Assembly: GCF_900129225.1 (NCBI RefSeq)
Contig: NZ_FQUG01000005.1
Span: forward strand, 1-64,000
Direction of reading: 5' to 3'
DNA from: Schwartzia succinivorans DSM 10502
Lineage (GTDB): Bacteria; Bacillota; Negativicutes; Selenomonadales; Selenomonadaceae
DNA: 64,000 nt
Shown here: positions 8,466-16,274 of the stretch, piece after piece
Layout of the letters: every line of letters begins with the position of its first letter
Position numbering within the stretch: position 1 is the stretch's first letter
Made by a program: the position numbers and the translations under genes
Notes under the pieces: model-generated
Database searches by the model: none
The model's input: only the letters and a program-made list of their open reading frames with translations
What the model was told of the DNA's origin: nothing

Positions 8466-9845
8466 TTGAAGAAAGAAATTCCTGTCACAAAAGGACAGAG
8501 CATTGAAATAAATATCGAACGCCTCGGCACAGGCGGAGAAGGTGTAGGCAGAGTAGACGGATTCACCGTTTTCGTACAGGGGGCACTGCCCGGAGAAAAG
8601 GTTGAGGCAGTCATAGAAACAGTAAAGAAAAACTATGCCGCGGGAAAACTCCTGCGCATTATCGAGGAAAGTAAAGACAGAACAGCCCCACAGTGTCCTA
8701 TTTACAAAGAGTGCGGCGGCTGCCAGCTTCAGCACCTTTCCTACGAAGCGCAGCTCAAAATGAAAAAACAGCAGGTAATAGACGCCCTGGTTCATATCGG
8801 CGGACAGAAGGACGTTCCCGTGCATGAAACCCTCGGCTCGGCTCCGTGGAACTACAGAAACAAAATGCAGTTCCCTGTGGGCCTGGAAAAAGGAAAGGCC
8901 GTTATCGGCTGCTTTGCACAGGGCTCACATGACATCATAAACACAGAGAACTGCCTGATACAGAAGGAAGAAAACAACATCATCGCCGCTGTAATGCGTG
9001 AAGCCGTTGAAAAATATCACATCCCTGTCTACAACGAGGACAAGCATACAGGCGTGCTGCGCCACGTAATGGGCCGAGTGGGAAAAGACGGCAGCGTAAT
9101 GGTCGTACTGGTCACGGCGAAGGAAGAGCTTCACCACGCAAAGGAAATCGTAAAGCTTCTCCGTGCACGGATACCAAAGCTCGTCAGCGTACAGCAGAAC
9201 ATCCAGACATATCATAACAACGTAATTCTCGGAAGAAAAACCAATATCCTTTGGGGAAAGCCGACAATCCTTGACTCCATTGGAGCATTGACCTTCCATA
9301 TCTCAGCCCGTTCCTTCTTTCAGGTCAACACGGAACAGGCAGAGGTGCTATATAACAAGGCATTGGAATACGCAGCACTGACAGGAAAAGAAACAGTAAT
9401 CGACGCTTACTGCGGAACAGGCACCATAAGCCTTTTCCTTGCACAGCGGGCACGCAGAGTATACGGCATAGAAATAGTGGCTCCTGCCATACGCGATGCC
9501 GAAAAGAATGCAAGAGACAACCACATAAGAAACGCGGAATTTATAGTAGGAGATGCCACGGCAGTAATGCCGAGACTCTACAAAGAAGGAATACGCCCCG
9601 ACGTAATCGTCGTAGACCCTCCGAGGGCAGGCTGTACTCCTGTAGTACTTGAAACAATAGCAAGAATGAACCCAACGCGCATAGTATACGTAAGCTGCAA
9701 CCCGGCCTCCCTGGCGAGAGACCTCAAAATCCTCGAAGACCTGGGCTACAAAGCCAACGAAGCCCAGCCCGTGGATATGTTTCCCCAGACTTCGCACGTC
9801 GAAACCGTCGCGAGGATTGAAAAAATTTTCGTCAAAAAACAGTAA
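8466..9845 (+). CDS. rlmCD: 23S rRNA (uracil-C5)-methyltransferase, RlmCD/RlmD type
   Basis: 459 aa. It makes m5U in 23S rRNA with SAM (U747 and/or U1939 in this family). An N-terminal TRAM domain comes first, then the [4Fe-4S] ligands in CPIYKECGGCQLQHL, the SAM site with DAYCGTGTISL, VDPPRAGC, and catalytic Cys in YVSCNPASLARDL. The C-terminal HVETVARIEK is the usual family end. TTG 8466 is preferred because GGAGAG (8453-8458) is 7 nt upstream; ATG 8451 has no good site and touches the terminator. Its last codons are partly duplicated 680 nt downstream, a sign of an integration site. Confidence 0.92.
   Translation: MKKEIPVTKGQSIEINIERLGTGGEGVGRVDGFTVFVQGALPGEKVEAVIETVKKNYAAGKLLRIIEESKDRTAPQCPIYKECGGCQLQHLSYEAQLKMKKQQVIDALVHIGGQKDVPVHETLGSAPWNYRNKMQFPVGLEKGKAVIGCFAQGSHDIINTENCLIQKEENNIIAAVMREAVEKYHIPVYNEDKHTGVLRHVMGRVGKDGSVMVVLVTAKEELHHAKEIVKLLRARIPKLVSVQQNIQTYHNNVILGRKTNILWGKPTILDSIGALTFHISARSFFQVNTEQAEVLYNKALEYAALTGKETVIDAYCGTGTISLFLAQRARRVYGIEIVAPAIRDAEKNARDNHIRNAEFIVGDATAVMPRLYKEGIRPDVIVVDPPRAGCTPVVLETIARMNPTRIVYVSCNPASLARDLKILEDLGYKANEAQPVDMFPQTSHVETVARIEKIFVKKQ
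9798..9826 (+). repeat. Left copy of rlmCD 3'-end direct repeat (candidate attL)
   Basis: Bases encoding VETVARIEK within rlmCD. About 26 of 30 positions match the segment at 10475-10504. The two copies bracket the gene at 9897-10361. Confidence 0.6.
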
Positions 9846-9896
9846 AAATGCTGTAAAAGATATTTTGCAGAAGCAACAAATGGAGGGAGATCCGCA

Positions 9897-10361
9897 ATGG
9901 GAGTATCGTTCAGACATTCTGCTGGTTTCGGAAAGAGAATTGAATACAACTTAGTAGGACAGATGCTTATGGAAGGGCTGGACGTTTATATGCCTCTTGT
10001 CGATGATCATGGCGTTGATTGCGTAATAAAGAAAGAGGATGGGACTTTCATTGAAATCCAGATAAAAGCCCGCTCCAATGAGGTAACTGACGGTGATGCA
10101 GCGTTGTTTTCAGCCATTACGCATGAGCAGACTGAGAATTTTTATTTTGTATTCTATTCCGAACGGCTTGAAATGATGTGGATCATGTCTTCTGAAGAAT
10201 TCCTTAAGGAATGTGTTACGAACAAGAACGGAAAGAATAAAGGGAAAAGAAGTATCTGGTTTAATGGAAATAGGACCGACAAACAGACTGGAGAAAAGAA
10301 AGAATACAGCAAAAAACAATTTGAGAAATATATAGCAAGGGATTTTTCCCGCTTTTATTGA
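9897..10361 (+). CDS. PD-(D/E)XK nuclease-like protein
   Basis: 154 aa. The pattern HGVDCVIKKEDG then FIEIQIKAR gives Asp41, Glu53 and Lys57, the D-ExK core of PD-(D/E)XK nucleases; the fold resembles endonuclease-like domains such as DUF4365. A helical N-terminus with GFGKRIEYNLVGQMLMEG precedes it, as in that group. The C-terminus is Lys-rich and basic, plausible for DNA contact. It sits alone between two copies of the rlmCD 3' end and has AT-richer codon use than rlmCD, so it looks like recently acquired cargo. Nuclease activity and target are inference. Confidence 0.72.
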   Translation: MGVSFRHSAGFGKRIEYNLVGQMLMEGLDVYMPLVDDHGVDCVIKKEDGTFIEIQIKARSNEVTDGDAALFSAITHEQTENFYFVFYSERLEMMWIMSSEEFLKECVTNKNGKNKGKRSIWFNGNRTDKQTGEKKEYSKKQFEKYIARDFSRFY

Positions 10362-10460
10362 GGAGAAGTAGAGTTAATTCATCGTATGTTTGCTCCTGTG
10401 AATCTTTTCACCAGTGATTCGTTTCCTGTTGCTGCGTGGCTTAAACGGACATTGCCATGT

Positions 10461-10516
10461 CTGTCTTGTTGTATGTGGAAACAGTCGCGTGGATTGAAAA
10501 AAATTCCGGAAAATAA
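10461..10516 (+). pseudogene. Displaced 3' fragment of rlmCD (candidate attR side)
   Basis: In frame this stretch reads LLYVETVAWIEKNSGK and a stop, closely matching the end of the rlmCD product (SHVETVARIEK). No other part of the gene is present. The direct repeat itself spans 10475-10504. A terminator follows within 25 nt, as expected for the original end of rlmCD. Best read as the old 3' end pushed away by an insertion at the gene's end. Confidence 0.65.
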
Positions 10517-10538
10517 AAGTAAAATTTATCATTTAAGC

Positions 10539-10585
10539 AAAAACGCAAGGCTGGACTGAAAATGTCTGCCTTGCGTTTTTGTTTA
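10539..10585 (+). terminator. Terminator, probably the ancestral rlmCD one
   Basis: AAAAACGCAAGGC pairs with GCCTTGCGTTTTT across a 16-nt loop, then GTTT. It lies just past the displaced rlmCD end. Confidence 0.75.
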
Positions 10586-10647
10586 TGGTTGATACAATAA
10601 AGAACCCGTCAGTAGTGCTGACGGGTAAATAGCCTTTTGAAATTGTT

Positions 10648-10887
10648 CTATGCGATTTTTTCTGTTGGCGGTTCGGCCGGTTCAGGGATAGGCATACCAT
10701 CGGCCAATGTGTTTTCAAGCCAACACCTTTTAGCATCTTCAATCATAAAGAGCAGTTCATCCCAAGTCTCAGCACAGGTTATACAGCCTGGCAAATCGGT
10801 AACACGTGCAGCATAGCCACCTTCAGGGCTGGGGAAGATTTCAACTTTGTAAGGGAGACTCATATAATATTTTAAGTCCTTCTTCAT
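10648..10887 (-). CDS. hicB: HicB family antitoxin
   Basis: 79 aa. The HicB partial RNase-H-like fold is readable: YYMSLPYKVEIFPSPEGGYAARVTDLPGCITCAETWDELL, split around the conserved LPGC turn, followed by the helix with EDAKRCWL. HicB binds and blocks HicA and usually represses the operon. This short form lacks an obvious C-terminal DNA-binding domain. Its start overlaps the end of hicA by 4 nt, so expression is coupled, with the toxin gene first. Confidence 0.9.
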   Translation of the reverse strand: MKKDLKYYMSLPYKVEIFPSPEGGYAARVTDLPGCITCAETWDELLFMIEDAKRCWLENTLADGMPIPEPAEPPTEKIA

Positions 10888-11120
10888 AAGATTCCCTCTC
10901 TTTCAAGTGTTTCTTTTACAAGTCTTATGTAAGTTAAATTCATTGGCTTATGTCTTGGCAACGTAAAACCGTACACATTAGGCTTACTGAAAAAGTAATG
11001 GCTGGAACCGTTATTGCGGATTGTGTATCCATTCTTTTTTAGGACATGTGCCAATTCTTCAAATGTTAAGCCTTTGTCGAGTTTGCGAATTCTTTCTAAT
11101 GCTTTTTCGTATTTAGACAT
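10884..11120 (-). CDS. hicA: HicA family mRNA interferase toxin
   Basis: 78 aa. HicA is a small double-stranded-RNA-binding-like RNase that cleaves mRNA when free of HicB. The signature GSSHYFFSKP carries the catalytic His (residue 41), with the usual LTFEELAHVLKKNGY helix before it and TLPRHK after it. It is slightly longer than many HicA proteins because of an N-terminal helix (KALERIRKLDKGLT). First gene of the hicAB pair; read on the minus strand within the accessory island. Confidence 0.92.
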   Translation of the reverse strand: MSKYEKALERIRKLDKGLTFEELAHVLKKNGYTIRNNGSSHYFFSKPNVYGFTLPRHKPMNLTYIRLVKETLEREGIL

Positions 11121-11238
11121 TTAGTTCACCTGCATTTATTATACCATATACTGAGGTGTATATAATCATTAAGCAATAATTATTCAACCGCAGGAGGAAA
11201 GAGCGCGGCAGGATAATGGGGTATGTGGCGTTATTTCT

Positions 11239-11273
11239 TTTCTGCATATATAATGATGGATTATATGCAGAAA
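11239..11273. promoter_or_regulatory. Operator-like inverted repeat 1 upstream of fic
   Basis: TTTCTGCATATA, 11-bp spacer, TATATGCAGAAA: a perfect 12-bp inverted repeat. An identical arrangement with different spacer sequence lies 53 bp downstream. Confidence 0.75.
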
Positions 11274-11291
11274 GTGTTAATAATGCTTAAC

Positions 11292-11326
11292 TTTCTGCAT
11301 ATAAAATGCTATTATATATGCAGAAA
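11292..11326. promoter_or_regulatory. Operator-like inverted repeat 2 upstream of fic
   Basis: Same arms TTTCTGCATATA / TATATGCAGAAA and the same 11-bp spacer as repeat 1. It ends at the fic ribosome binding site, so a bound protein would block transcription or translation start. Confidence 0.75.
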
Positions 11327-11337
11327 GGGGGCGGAGT

Positions 11338-12387
11338 ATGAGAAAGTTTGATTATGGATTCCTTGATAATGGGTTACTTCCGTCAAATATTTTAGATATC
11401 ACAAGTAATATTTATTCTTTGAGGACAGCTGCTGGGTCAAGAAAATCGCAATATAGTGCGGTTTTTACGGAATTGGAAGCGGTTGCGAGAGTTCAGTCCG
11501 TTAAAAGCTCTAATGCGATTGAGGGGATAATTACAAGCGACCAGCGCATAGCAGATATCGTCAATAACAGCAGCGCTCCTCTCAATCATGATGAGGCAGA
11601 AATTGCCGGATATCGTGATGCGCTCAATATGATTCACACTGAACACGCACATATTGATTTTGGGGAAAAAGATATTCTGCACTTGCATGAAATCATGCTG
11701 TCTCATACAGGGGACAGTTTGGCAGGAAAATACAAACAGACGAATAATGTTATCATCGAGCTCGATTCTCAAGGAAATAGAAAAGTTCGATTTCGTCCTG
11801 TTCCTGCAGATGAGACCGGAGCGGCTATGGAACAATTGGAGCTTGCGTATCTTGATGCCTGCTCAAACTCAAATATCAATCAGCTTCTGCTTGTTCCGTG
11901 CGTGATACTGGATTTTCTCTGCATTCATCCGTTTCGTGATGGTAATGGAAGAATGTCACGATTGCTTTCGCTGCTTCTTTTGTATAAAAATGGATTTGAT
12001 GCAGGAAAATATATTTCTTTTGAAGAACAGATAAACAAGTATAAAGATTTGTATTATGACGCGTTAAAGAAGTCTTCTTTAGGTTGGAATACAAATGAAA
12101 ATGATTATTTCCCGTTTATGCAGAATTTCCTGTCAACGCTGTATATGTGTTATAAGGAATTGGACAAACGCTTTGCGGTTGTTCACGGAAAACGAGTCAC
12201 GAAAACTGCGCGTGTCGAGGCGACGGTGCTTGGCAGTTTGATTCCAATATCAAAGGCAGAGATTTGCGCGATACATCCCGATATAAGTCCGACTACTGTT
12301 GAAGCGGTTTTAGGTAAAATGGTAAAGGTCGGGCAGATAAAGCGGATTGGTGCGTCCAGAGGGTCGAGATATGTGCGAAACAAGTAG
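11338..12387 (+). CDS. Fic family AMP-transferase-like protein
   Basis: 349 aa. The Fic core motif HPFRDGNGRMSR is intact at residues 197-208 (catalytic His197). An inhibitory helix motif S/TxxxEG is present N-terminal to it (Ser58 to Glu62-Gly63 in SSNAIEG), as in class II Fic proteins, whose AMPylation activity is self-restrained. The C-terminal ~70 residues (VEATVLGSLIPISKAEICAI, TTVEAVLGKMVKVGQIKRI) form a winged-helix domain. Two identical palindromes in front of the gene are probable binding sites for that domain. This architecture is common in stand-alone Fic regulators or toxin-like proteins. The target is unknown. Confidence 0.9.
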   Translation: MRKFDYGFLDNGLLPSNILDITSNIYSLRTAAGSRKSQYSAVFTELEAVARVQSVKSSNAIEGIITSDQRIADIVNNSSAPLNHDEAEIAGYRDALNMIHTEHAHIDFGEKDILHLHEIMLSHTGDSLAGKYKQTNNVIIELDSQGNRKVRFRPVPADETGAAMEQLELAYLDACSNSNINQLLLVPCVILDFLCIHPFRDGNGRMSRLLSLLLLYKNGFDAGKYISFEEQINKYKDLYYDALKKSSLGWNTNENDYFPFMQNFLSTLYMCYKELDKRFAVVHGKRVTKTARVEATVLGSLIPISKAEICAIHPDISPTTVEAVLGKMVKVGQIKRIGASRGSRYVRNK

Positions 12388-12500
12388 TTGTGTGTAAGTA
12401 CGGAAGCTTGTTAGTGTTCGGCAGAATATCCTAACTCATCAAAATGATATTTTTCCGTAACATATTTGCGGATTAAAACAACAGAAACGAGGTATGGGTT

Positions 12501-13490
12501 ATGGCAAATGATGAAAAGAAAATATGGGGAATACATACTTATGATGACGCCTTGTTCCTTAAGGGGAGTGTAATAGCAATCGGATGGAGCGAAATGGGCA
12601 ATCTTAGTGATATTGAGGCAAATAGGGAAGCGTTCAAAGAAAAATATGCACAAGTTTATCCGGATACGAAGAAGCGTAGCGTATCAAATGCGGCGGGGAT
12701 GTTATATCGTTTTCTTTACGAAGCTCAGATTGGCGATTATGTCGTATTTCCATCAAAAAGCAATCGCGAAGTAAATATCGGTGTGATTGAAGGGGAATAT
12801 GTCTATGATTCATCGCAGCAGGAATATGTACAAACGAGAAAAGTGAAATGGCTTAAGCATTTGCCACGCATGGCATTTTCACAAGGTGCGCTTTATGAAA
12901 TAGGTTCGGCGCTGACCTTCTTTGCGGTAAAGAATTATGCTGATGAGTTTTTGGCTGCGCTTGATAAAAACTTTAAGAAAAATGATTCTGCCGAGGATGA
13001 AGATGAGAGTGTTGGTCCAACTGCTGACGATATCATTGAAAGCACGAAAGATTTTATACTAAAGGAATTAAGTCGACAGCTTAAAGGGTATGATTTAGAA
13101 GGGTTCGTTGCAGACCTTCTTCGTGCGATGGGATACAGAACCATTGTTTCACCGAAGGGCGGTGACAGTGGAATAGATATTACCGCATATAAAGATGAAC
13201 TTCCTCCACGTATCCTTGTTCAGGTGAAGAGTCAAGATGGGGATATCAAGGAAACAACGATTCAATCTTTAAAGGGTGCAATGCGTGAAGGTGATTATGG
13301 TTTATTTGTAACACTTTCAAATTATACGAAGAATGCACAGAAGTATCTAGATAATACTCCAATCATTCGTGGGATTAATGGGACAGAGCTTGTTGAGCTC
13401 ATTTTGAAGTATTATGAGGATTTAAGTGAAAAGTATCGGAAAATGATTCCGCTCAAGAAGGTGTTTATTCCAGGGGCGAAAGAAGAATAA
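12501..13490 (+). CDS. Mrr-type restriction endonuclease
   Basis: 329 aa. The C-terminal half (about residues 190-305) is a Mrr catalytic domain: LEGFVADLLRAMGYRTIVSP, GGDSGIDITAYKDE and ILVQVKSQ supply the D...QxK form of the PD-(D/E)XK site. The N-terminal ~130 residues (WGIHTYDDALFLKGSVIAIGW, GDYVVFPSKSNREVNIGVIEG) match the modified-base-sensing N-terminal domains seen in many restriction-system proteins. Mrr-type enzymes cut DNA with foreign methylation (type IV). No modification gene lies beside it, which fits a methylation-dependent enzyme. Start ATG 12501 has ACGAGG upstream. Confidence 0.85.
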   Translation: MANDEKKIWGIHTYDDALFLKGSVIAIGWSEMGNLSDIEANREAFKEKYAQVYPDTKKRSVSNAAGMLYRFLYEAQIGDYVVFPSKSNREVNIGVIEGEYVYDSSQQEYVQTRKVKWLKHLPRMAFSQGALYEIGSALTFFAVKNYADEFLAALDKNFKKNDSAEDEDESVGPTADDIIESTKDFILKELSRQLKGYDLEGFVADLLRAMGYRTIVSPKGGDSGIDITAYKDELPPRILVQVKSQDGDIKETTIQSLKGAMREGDYGLFVTLSNYTKNAQKYLDNTPIIRGINGTELVELILKYYEDLSEKYRKMIPLKKVFIPGAKEE

Positions 13491-13531
13491 TTTGTCAAAG
13501 ATTGGAAAATGAAATTACGGGGGGCAGAGAT

Positions 13532-14155
13532 ATGGAGTGTACGGTCAGGCTTGAGCGGGAATCGGAATACCGCGCGGTGGAAAATCTGGTGAGAAATTCG
13601 TTTTGGAATGTGTACCGCCCGGGTGCAATGGAGCATTATGTGCTGCACTGTTTTCGCGGAAATCCGATATTTATAAAGGAGCTTGGGCTGGTGCTGGAAA
13701 AGGATGGAAAGCTTATCGGATATACTATGTATGTGAAATCGGAAATCTGCCTTGATGACGGCGGAGCGCTTCCAATCATCACCCTTGGGCCTATCTGCAT
13801 TGCAAATGAGTACAAGCGGCAGGGCTGTGGAAAGATTCTCCTTGATGCATCCCTTGAAAAAGCCAGGGCGCTGGGCTTTGGTGGTGTCGTCATGGAGGGA
13901 AATATTGATTTTTATGGCAAGTCCGGCTTTGTTGTGGCGAAAGAAAGAGGCATCAGCTATGCGGATGACCCTGAGGCGGAGTATCTTCTTTGTCAGGAGC
14001 TGAAGCCGGGATATTTTGACGGGGTAAGTGGGACGTTCGCCGACCCCGAAGGATATTTCGTCTGTCAAAACGATGCAGAGGGTTTTGCTTCATTCGATGC
14101 GGAATTTCCAAAGAAAGAGAAGAAAAGACTGCCGGGGCAGCTTTTTAGTGAATAG
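13532..14155 (+). CDS. GNAT family N-acetyltransferase
   Basis: 207 aa. The acetyl-CoA binding loop is RQGCGK within YKRQGCGKILLDASLEKARAL, and the beta4 strand LPIITLGPICIANE precedes it. The N-terminal substrate part (VRLERESEYRAVENLVRNSFW) matches acetyltransferases resembling the YhbS/COG3153 group. The C-terminal ~50 residues after YFDGVSGTF are variable. The ATG at 13532 follows GGGGGGCAG; an upstream in-frame start at 13502 has no site. Substrate unknown. It lies 41 nt after the Mrr-type gene on the same strand. Confidence 0.85.
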   Translation: MECTVRLERESEYRAVENLVRNSFWNVYRPGAMEHYVLHCFRGNPIFIKELGLVLEKDGKLIGYTMYVKSEICLDDGGALPIITLGPICIANEYKRQGCGKILLDASLEKARALGFGGVVMEGNIDFYGKSGFVVAKERGISYADDPEAEYLLCQELKPGYFDGVSGTFADPEGYFVCQNDAEGFASFDAEFPKKEKKRLPGQLFSE

Positions 14156-14193
14156 ACAGTTTCATGAAGCTTTCCCAAACCTCTGCAGGTTGT

Positions 14194-14218
14194 CAAATAA
14201 CAGGCGCTGAACATATCT
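14194..14218 (+). repeat. Fragment of family 1 repeat core
   Basis: CAAATAACAGGCGCTGAACATATCT closely matches the core of the family 1 repeat. The flanking hairpins are absent. The rest of the 14156-14468 gap holds a hairpin with T run near 14287-14325 and the promoter region of the next gene. Confidence 0.5.
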
Positions 14219-14363
14219 TCAATTCGTACGATATGAAGATGGCGGAATTTGGTAAAGCGTATTAATATCGTATGAATGAATAGAACGCGAAGGCAGACGT
14301 GGAAAGTTTGCTTTCGCTTTTTTAGTTTGTGAAAATTATGCTACGAAAAAATTTTTTAGGGAC

Positions 14364-14445
14364 TTGTGCAACGTCTGCTGACGATGTATAATTTGGCTGT
14401 AACCACAGCAGACGATGTATAATTTCATTAAAACTACAGCAGACG
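14364..14445 (+). promoter_or_regulatory. Promoter with three CAGCAGACG operator-like sites
   Basis: TTGTGC (14364-14369), 17-bp spacer, TATAAT (14387-14392). The 9-mer CAGCAGACG occurs inverted at 14372-14380, inside the spacer, and directly at 14406-14414 and 14437-14445. A second TATAAT lies at 14418. The pattern suggests a repressor or autoregulator site array before the DUF1413-like gene. Confidence 0.6.
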
Positions 14446-14468
14446 ATGAAACGAGGAGGGTTTTTGGT

Positions 14469-14825
14469 GTGACAACATGGAGATTTGATCTGAATGATGA
14501 ATATTCGAGGAAGCTGGAGGAGGCGGCAGCGGTAAGGCGGCTGAGCGTTCCGGATTATATTCGGTACAAGCTGTTTGGTGAAATGACGATTTTCTCTGTT
14601 GATGAGGTCATCAAAAGGATTCAGGCGGGCGATTTTGAAGGCAGGGAATTTACAATACCTGATGTATTTTCGGACGAGGAATGGTCACATATCAGCAAGG
14701 GAAGTGCGGGCGTGCTTGGAAAGAATTTCAATGCTTACATTATGGAGCATCCCAGCCTGGGAATCAGATTTATCGCGGATAAGACAATTAAGCGCAGAGC
14801 GGTGTACACATATATCATTAATTAA
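14469..14825 (+). CDS. DUF1413-like small protein
   Basis: 118 aa from the GTG at 14469, which has AGGAGG 9 nt upstream; the open frame extends back to ATG 14415 but that ATG lies within the operator repeats. The N-terminus (TTWRFDLNDEYSRKLEEAAAVRRLSVPDYIRYKL, split by the usual turn) looks like a ribbon-helix-helix DNA-binding segment. The C-terminal part (GREFTIPDVFSDEEWSHI, LGKNFNAYI) matches the DUF1413 pattern. An RHH plus DUF1413 layout suggests it could bind the repeats in front of its own gene. First gene of a three-gene run. Confidence 0.65.
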   Translation: MTTWRFDLNDEYSRKLEEAAAVRRLSVPDYIRYKLFGEMTIFSVDEVIKRIQAGDFEGREFTIPDVFSDEEWSHISKGSAGVLGKNFNAYIMEHPSLGIRFIADKTIKRRAVYTYIIN

Positions 14826-14854
14826 GCATGGAGAATCATGAAAGGATGATTATT

Positions 14855-15229
14855 ATGTTGTATTCAATTGATAATGGAAAATACGTGAGACACATTCCCC
14901 ATAAGAAGGAATTTGATAAATGGATGGCGATGCTTTCAAAAGCGGATTACGCGAAAATAGAAAACGAACTTAATAAGAGAATCAACATGAGCGATGTCAA
15001 TACTGCTGGTTGGATTCCAGGGCATGACTGGACAGGTACAGTATTTGAGCCTATTTATCATGCCTGCGGACAGAATATTACTCATTCGGCGATGTTTTTT
15101 GGACTCATTGTGTTTAATCTGCTGATGAATCGTCAGGATAAAGTATGGGGGTTTGGAAGATTTGAAAAGGATGGTAAACCGATAGAAAGCATGACATATT
15201 TCGTGCTCGATAATCCACCATCATTTTAA
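14855..15229 (+). CDS. Hypothetical protein
   Basis: 124 aa, not recognised. ATG 14855 has AAAGGA 8 nt upstream; in-frame ATGs at 14828 and 14846 lack a spaced site. The sequence contains GWIPGHDWTGTVFEPIYHAC and a hydrophobic stretch AMFFGLIVFNLLMN, followed by VWGFGRFE; the Trp-rich central part suggests a compact globular domain. It lies 29 nt after the DUF1413-like gene and 52 nt before the PARG-like gene, so the three are likely one transcript. Confidence 0.65.
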   Translation: MLYSIDNGKYVRHIPHKKEFDKWMAMLSKADYAKIENELNKRINMSDVNTAGWIPGHDWTGTVFEPIYHACGQNITHSAMFFGLIVFNLLMNRQDKVWGFGRFEKDGKPIESMTYFVLDNPPSF

Positions 15230-15281
15230 AAATTCAATGCCAATAGGAAAGTGACATTATTGCCATAGGAGGCCTTTACAC

Positions 15282-16130
15282 ATGTCGACTGCACAGGAAA
15301 GAATAGAAATCTTTCAGGATACACTGGAATGGATCAGGACTAATGAAGCTCTTTCTGCATCCATACCTATTGCAAAGATGAAAACAACATTGTTTTACGA
15401 GGATGATTATCCTGATTTTGGTGTATCAAAAATAAAAGATACGATTGTGACTATTTCGGGTGACAGAAGTTATCAAGCGGCGATGAGGCTTCATCGTGAG
15501 AATCCTGAGGCGAAGATAGCAGTCATGAACTTTGCCAATGCATTTCATGCAGGTGGCGGAGTTACCAGAGGCAGTGGAGCTCAGGAGGAATGTTTGTGTA
15601 GGACTTCAACGTTGTATCCTTTGCTGTATCGAAAGACACTTCGTGATACATTTTATAAGCTTCATAATGATCGGAATTCTTCTAAAGCTACGGATTCGCT
15701 CATATACACTGAGGACGTTATTATTTGTAAGACTGATGAAGATTTGCCAAAGAGAATGCCACAGGAGGACTGGGTTACGGTAGATGTTATCACGATTGCT
15801 GCTCCTGACCTTCGCGACAAATCAAATATTCATGCTCCGCTTGTAAACGGCGGTACGTACATGAATGATGCAGAGCTTTTCGGGTATCATGTAAAGCGCG
15901 CTATTCATATGCTGACATGTGCGGCAGCAAAGGGAGCAGATATTCTTATTCTTGGCGCATTTGGCTGCGGCGCGTTTCAGAATAATCCTGAAGTAGTTGC
16001 GAGGGCCTATAAAACAGCATTACAGGAATTTCCAAGGGTATTTGAGAAGATTGAGTTTGCTGTGTATTGCCCGCCGGGCAACAGCAGAAATTATGATGTG
16101 TTCACTAAGATATTGAGAGATATAGGCTGA
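15282..16130 (+). CDS. TIGR02452-type PARG-like macrodomain protein
   Basis: 282 aa, typical for the microbial PARG (TIGR02452/DUF2263) family, which removes ADP-ribose from modified molecules. The catalytic loop is intact: NFANAFHAGGGVTRGSGAQEE, in which GGG and the paired acidic residues of QEE are the PARG signature. The macrodomain strand-loop ILILGAFGCGAFQNNP follows and binds the distal phosphate-ribose region. An AGGAGG site precedes ATG 15282. As last gene after a possible regulator and an unknown protein it may reverse ADP-ribosylation by an enzyme not seen in this window. Confidence 0.88.
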   Translation: MSTAQERIEIFQDTLEWIRTNEALSASIPIAKMKTTLFYEDDYPDFGVSKIKDTIVTISGDRSYQAAMRLHRENPEAKIAVMNFANAFHAGGGVTRGSGAQEECLCRTSTLYPLLYRKTLRDTFYKLHNDRNSSKATDSLIYTEDVIICKTDEDLPKRMPQEDWVTVDVITIAAPDLRDKSNIHAPLVNGGTYMNDAELFGYHVKRAIHMLTCAAAKGADILILGAFGCGAFQNNPEVVARAYKTALQEFPRVFEKIEFAVYCPPGNSRNYDVFTKILRDIG

Positions 16131-16274
16131 CTTGTAAGATGATGGTGCTGTTCTTATACGATAAATCTGTTGATAAAAAGGTCTCATCTGACGTAGAATT
16201 ATCAGTGTAGGATAAGATTTTGAAGTGTGTTTGACTATGGAAGACGTGAACAGGATTTCAAAGGGGGACTGAGT

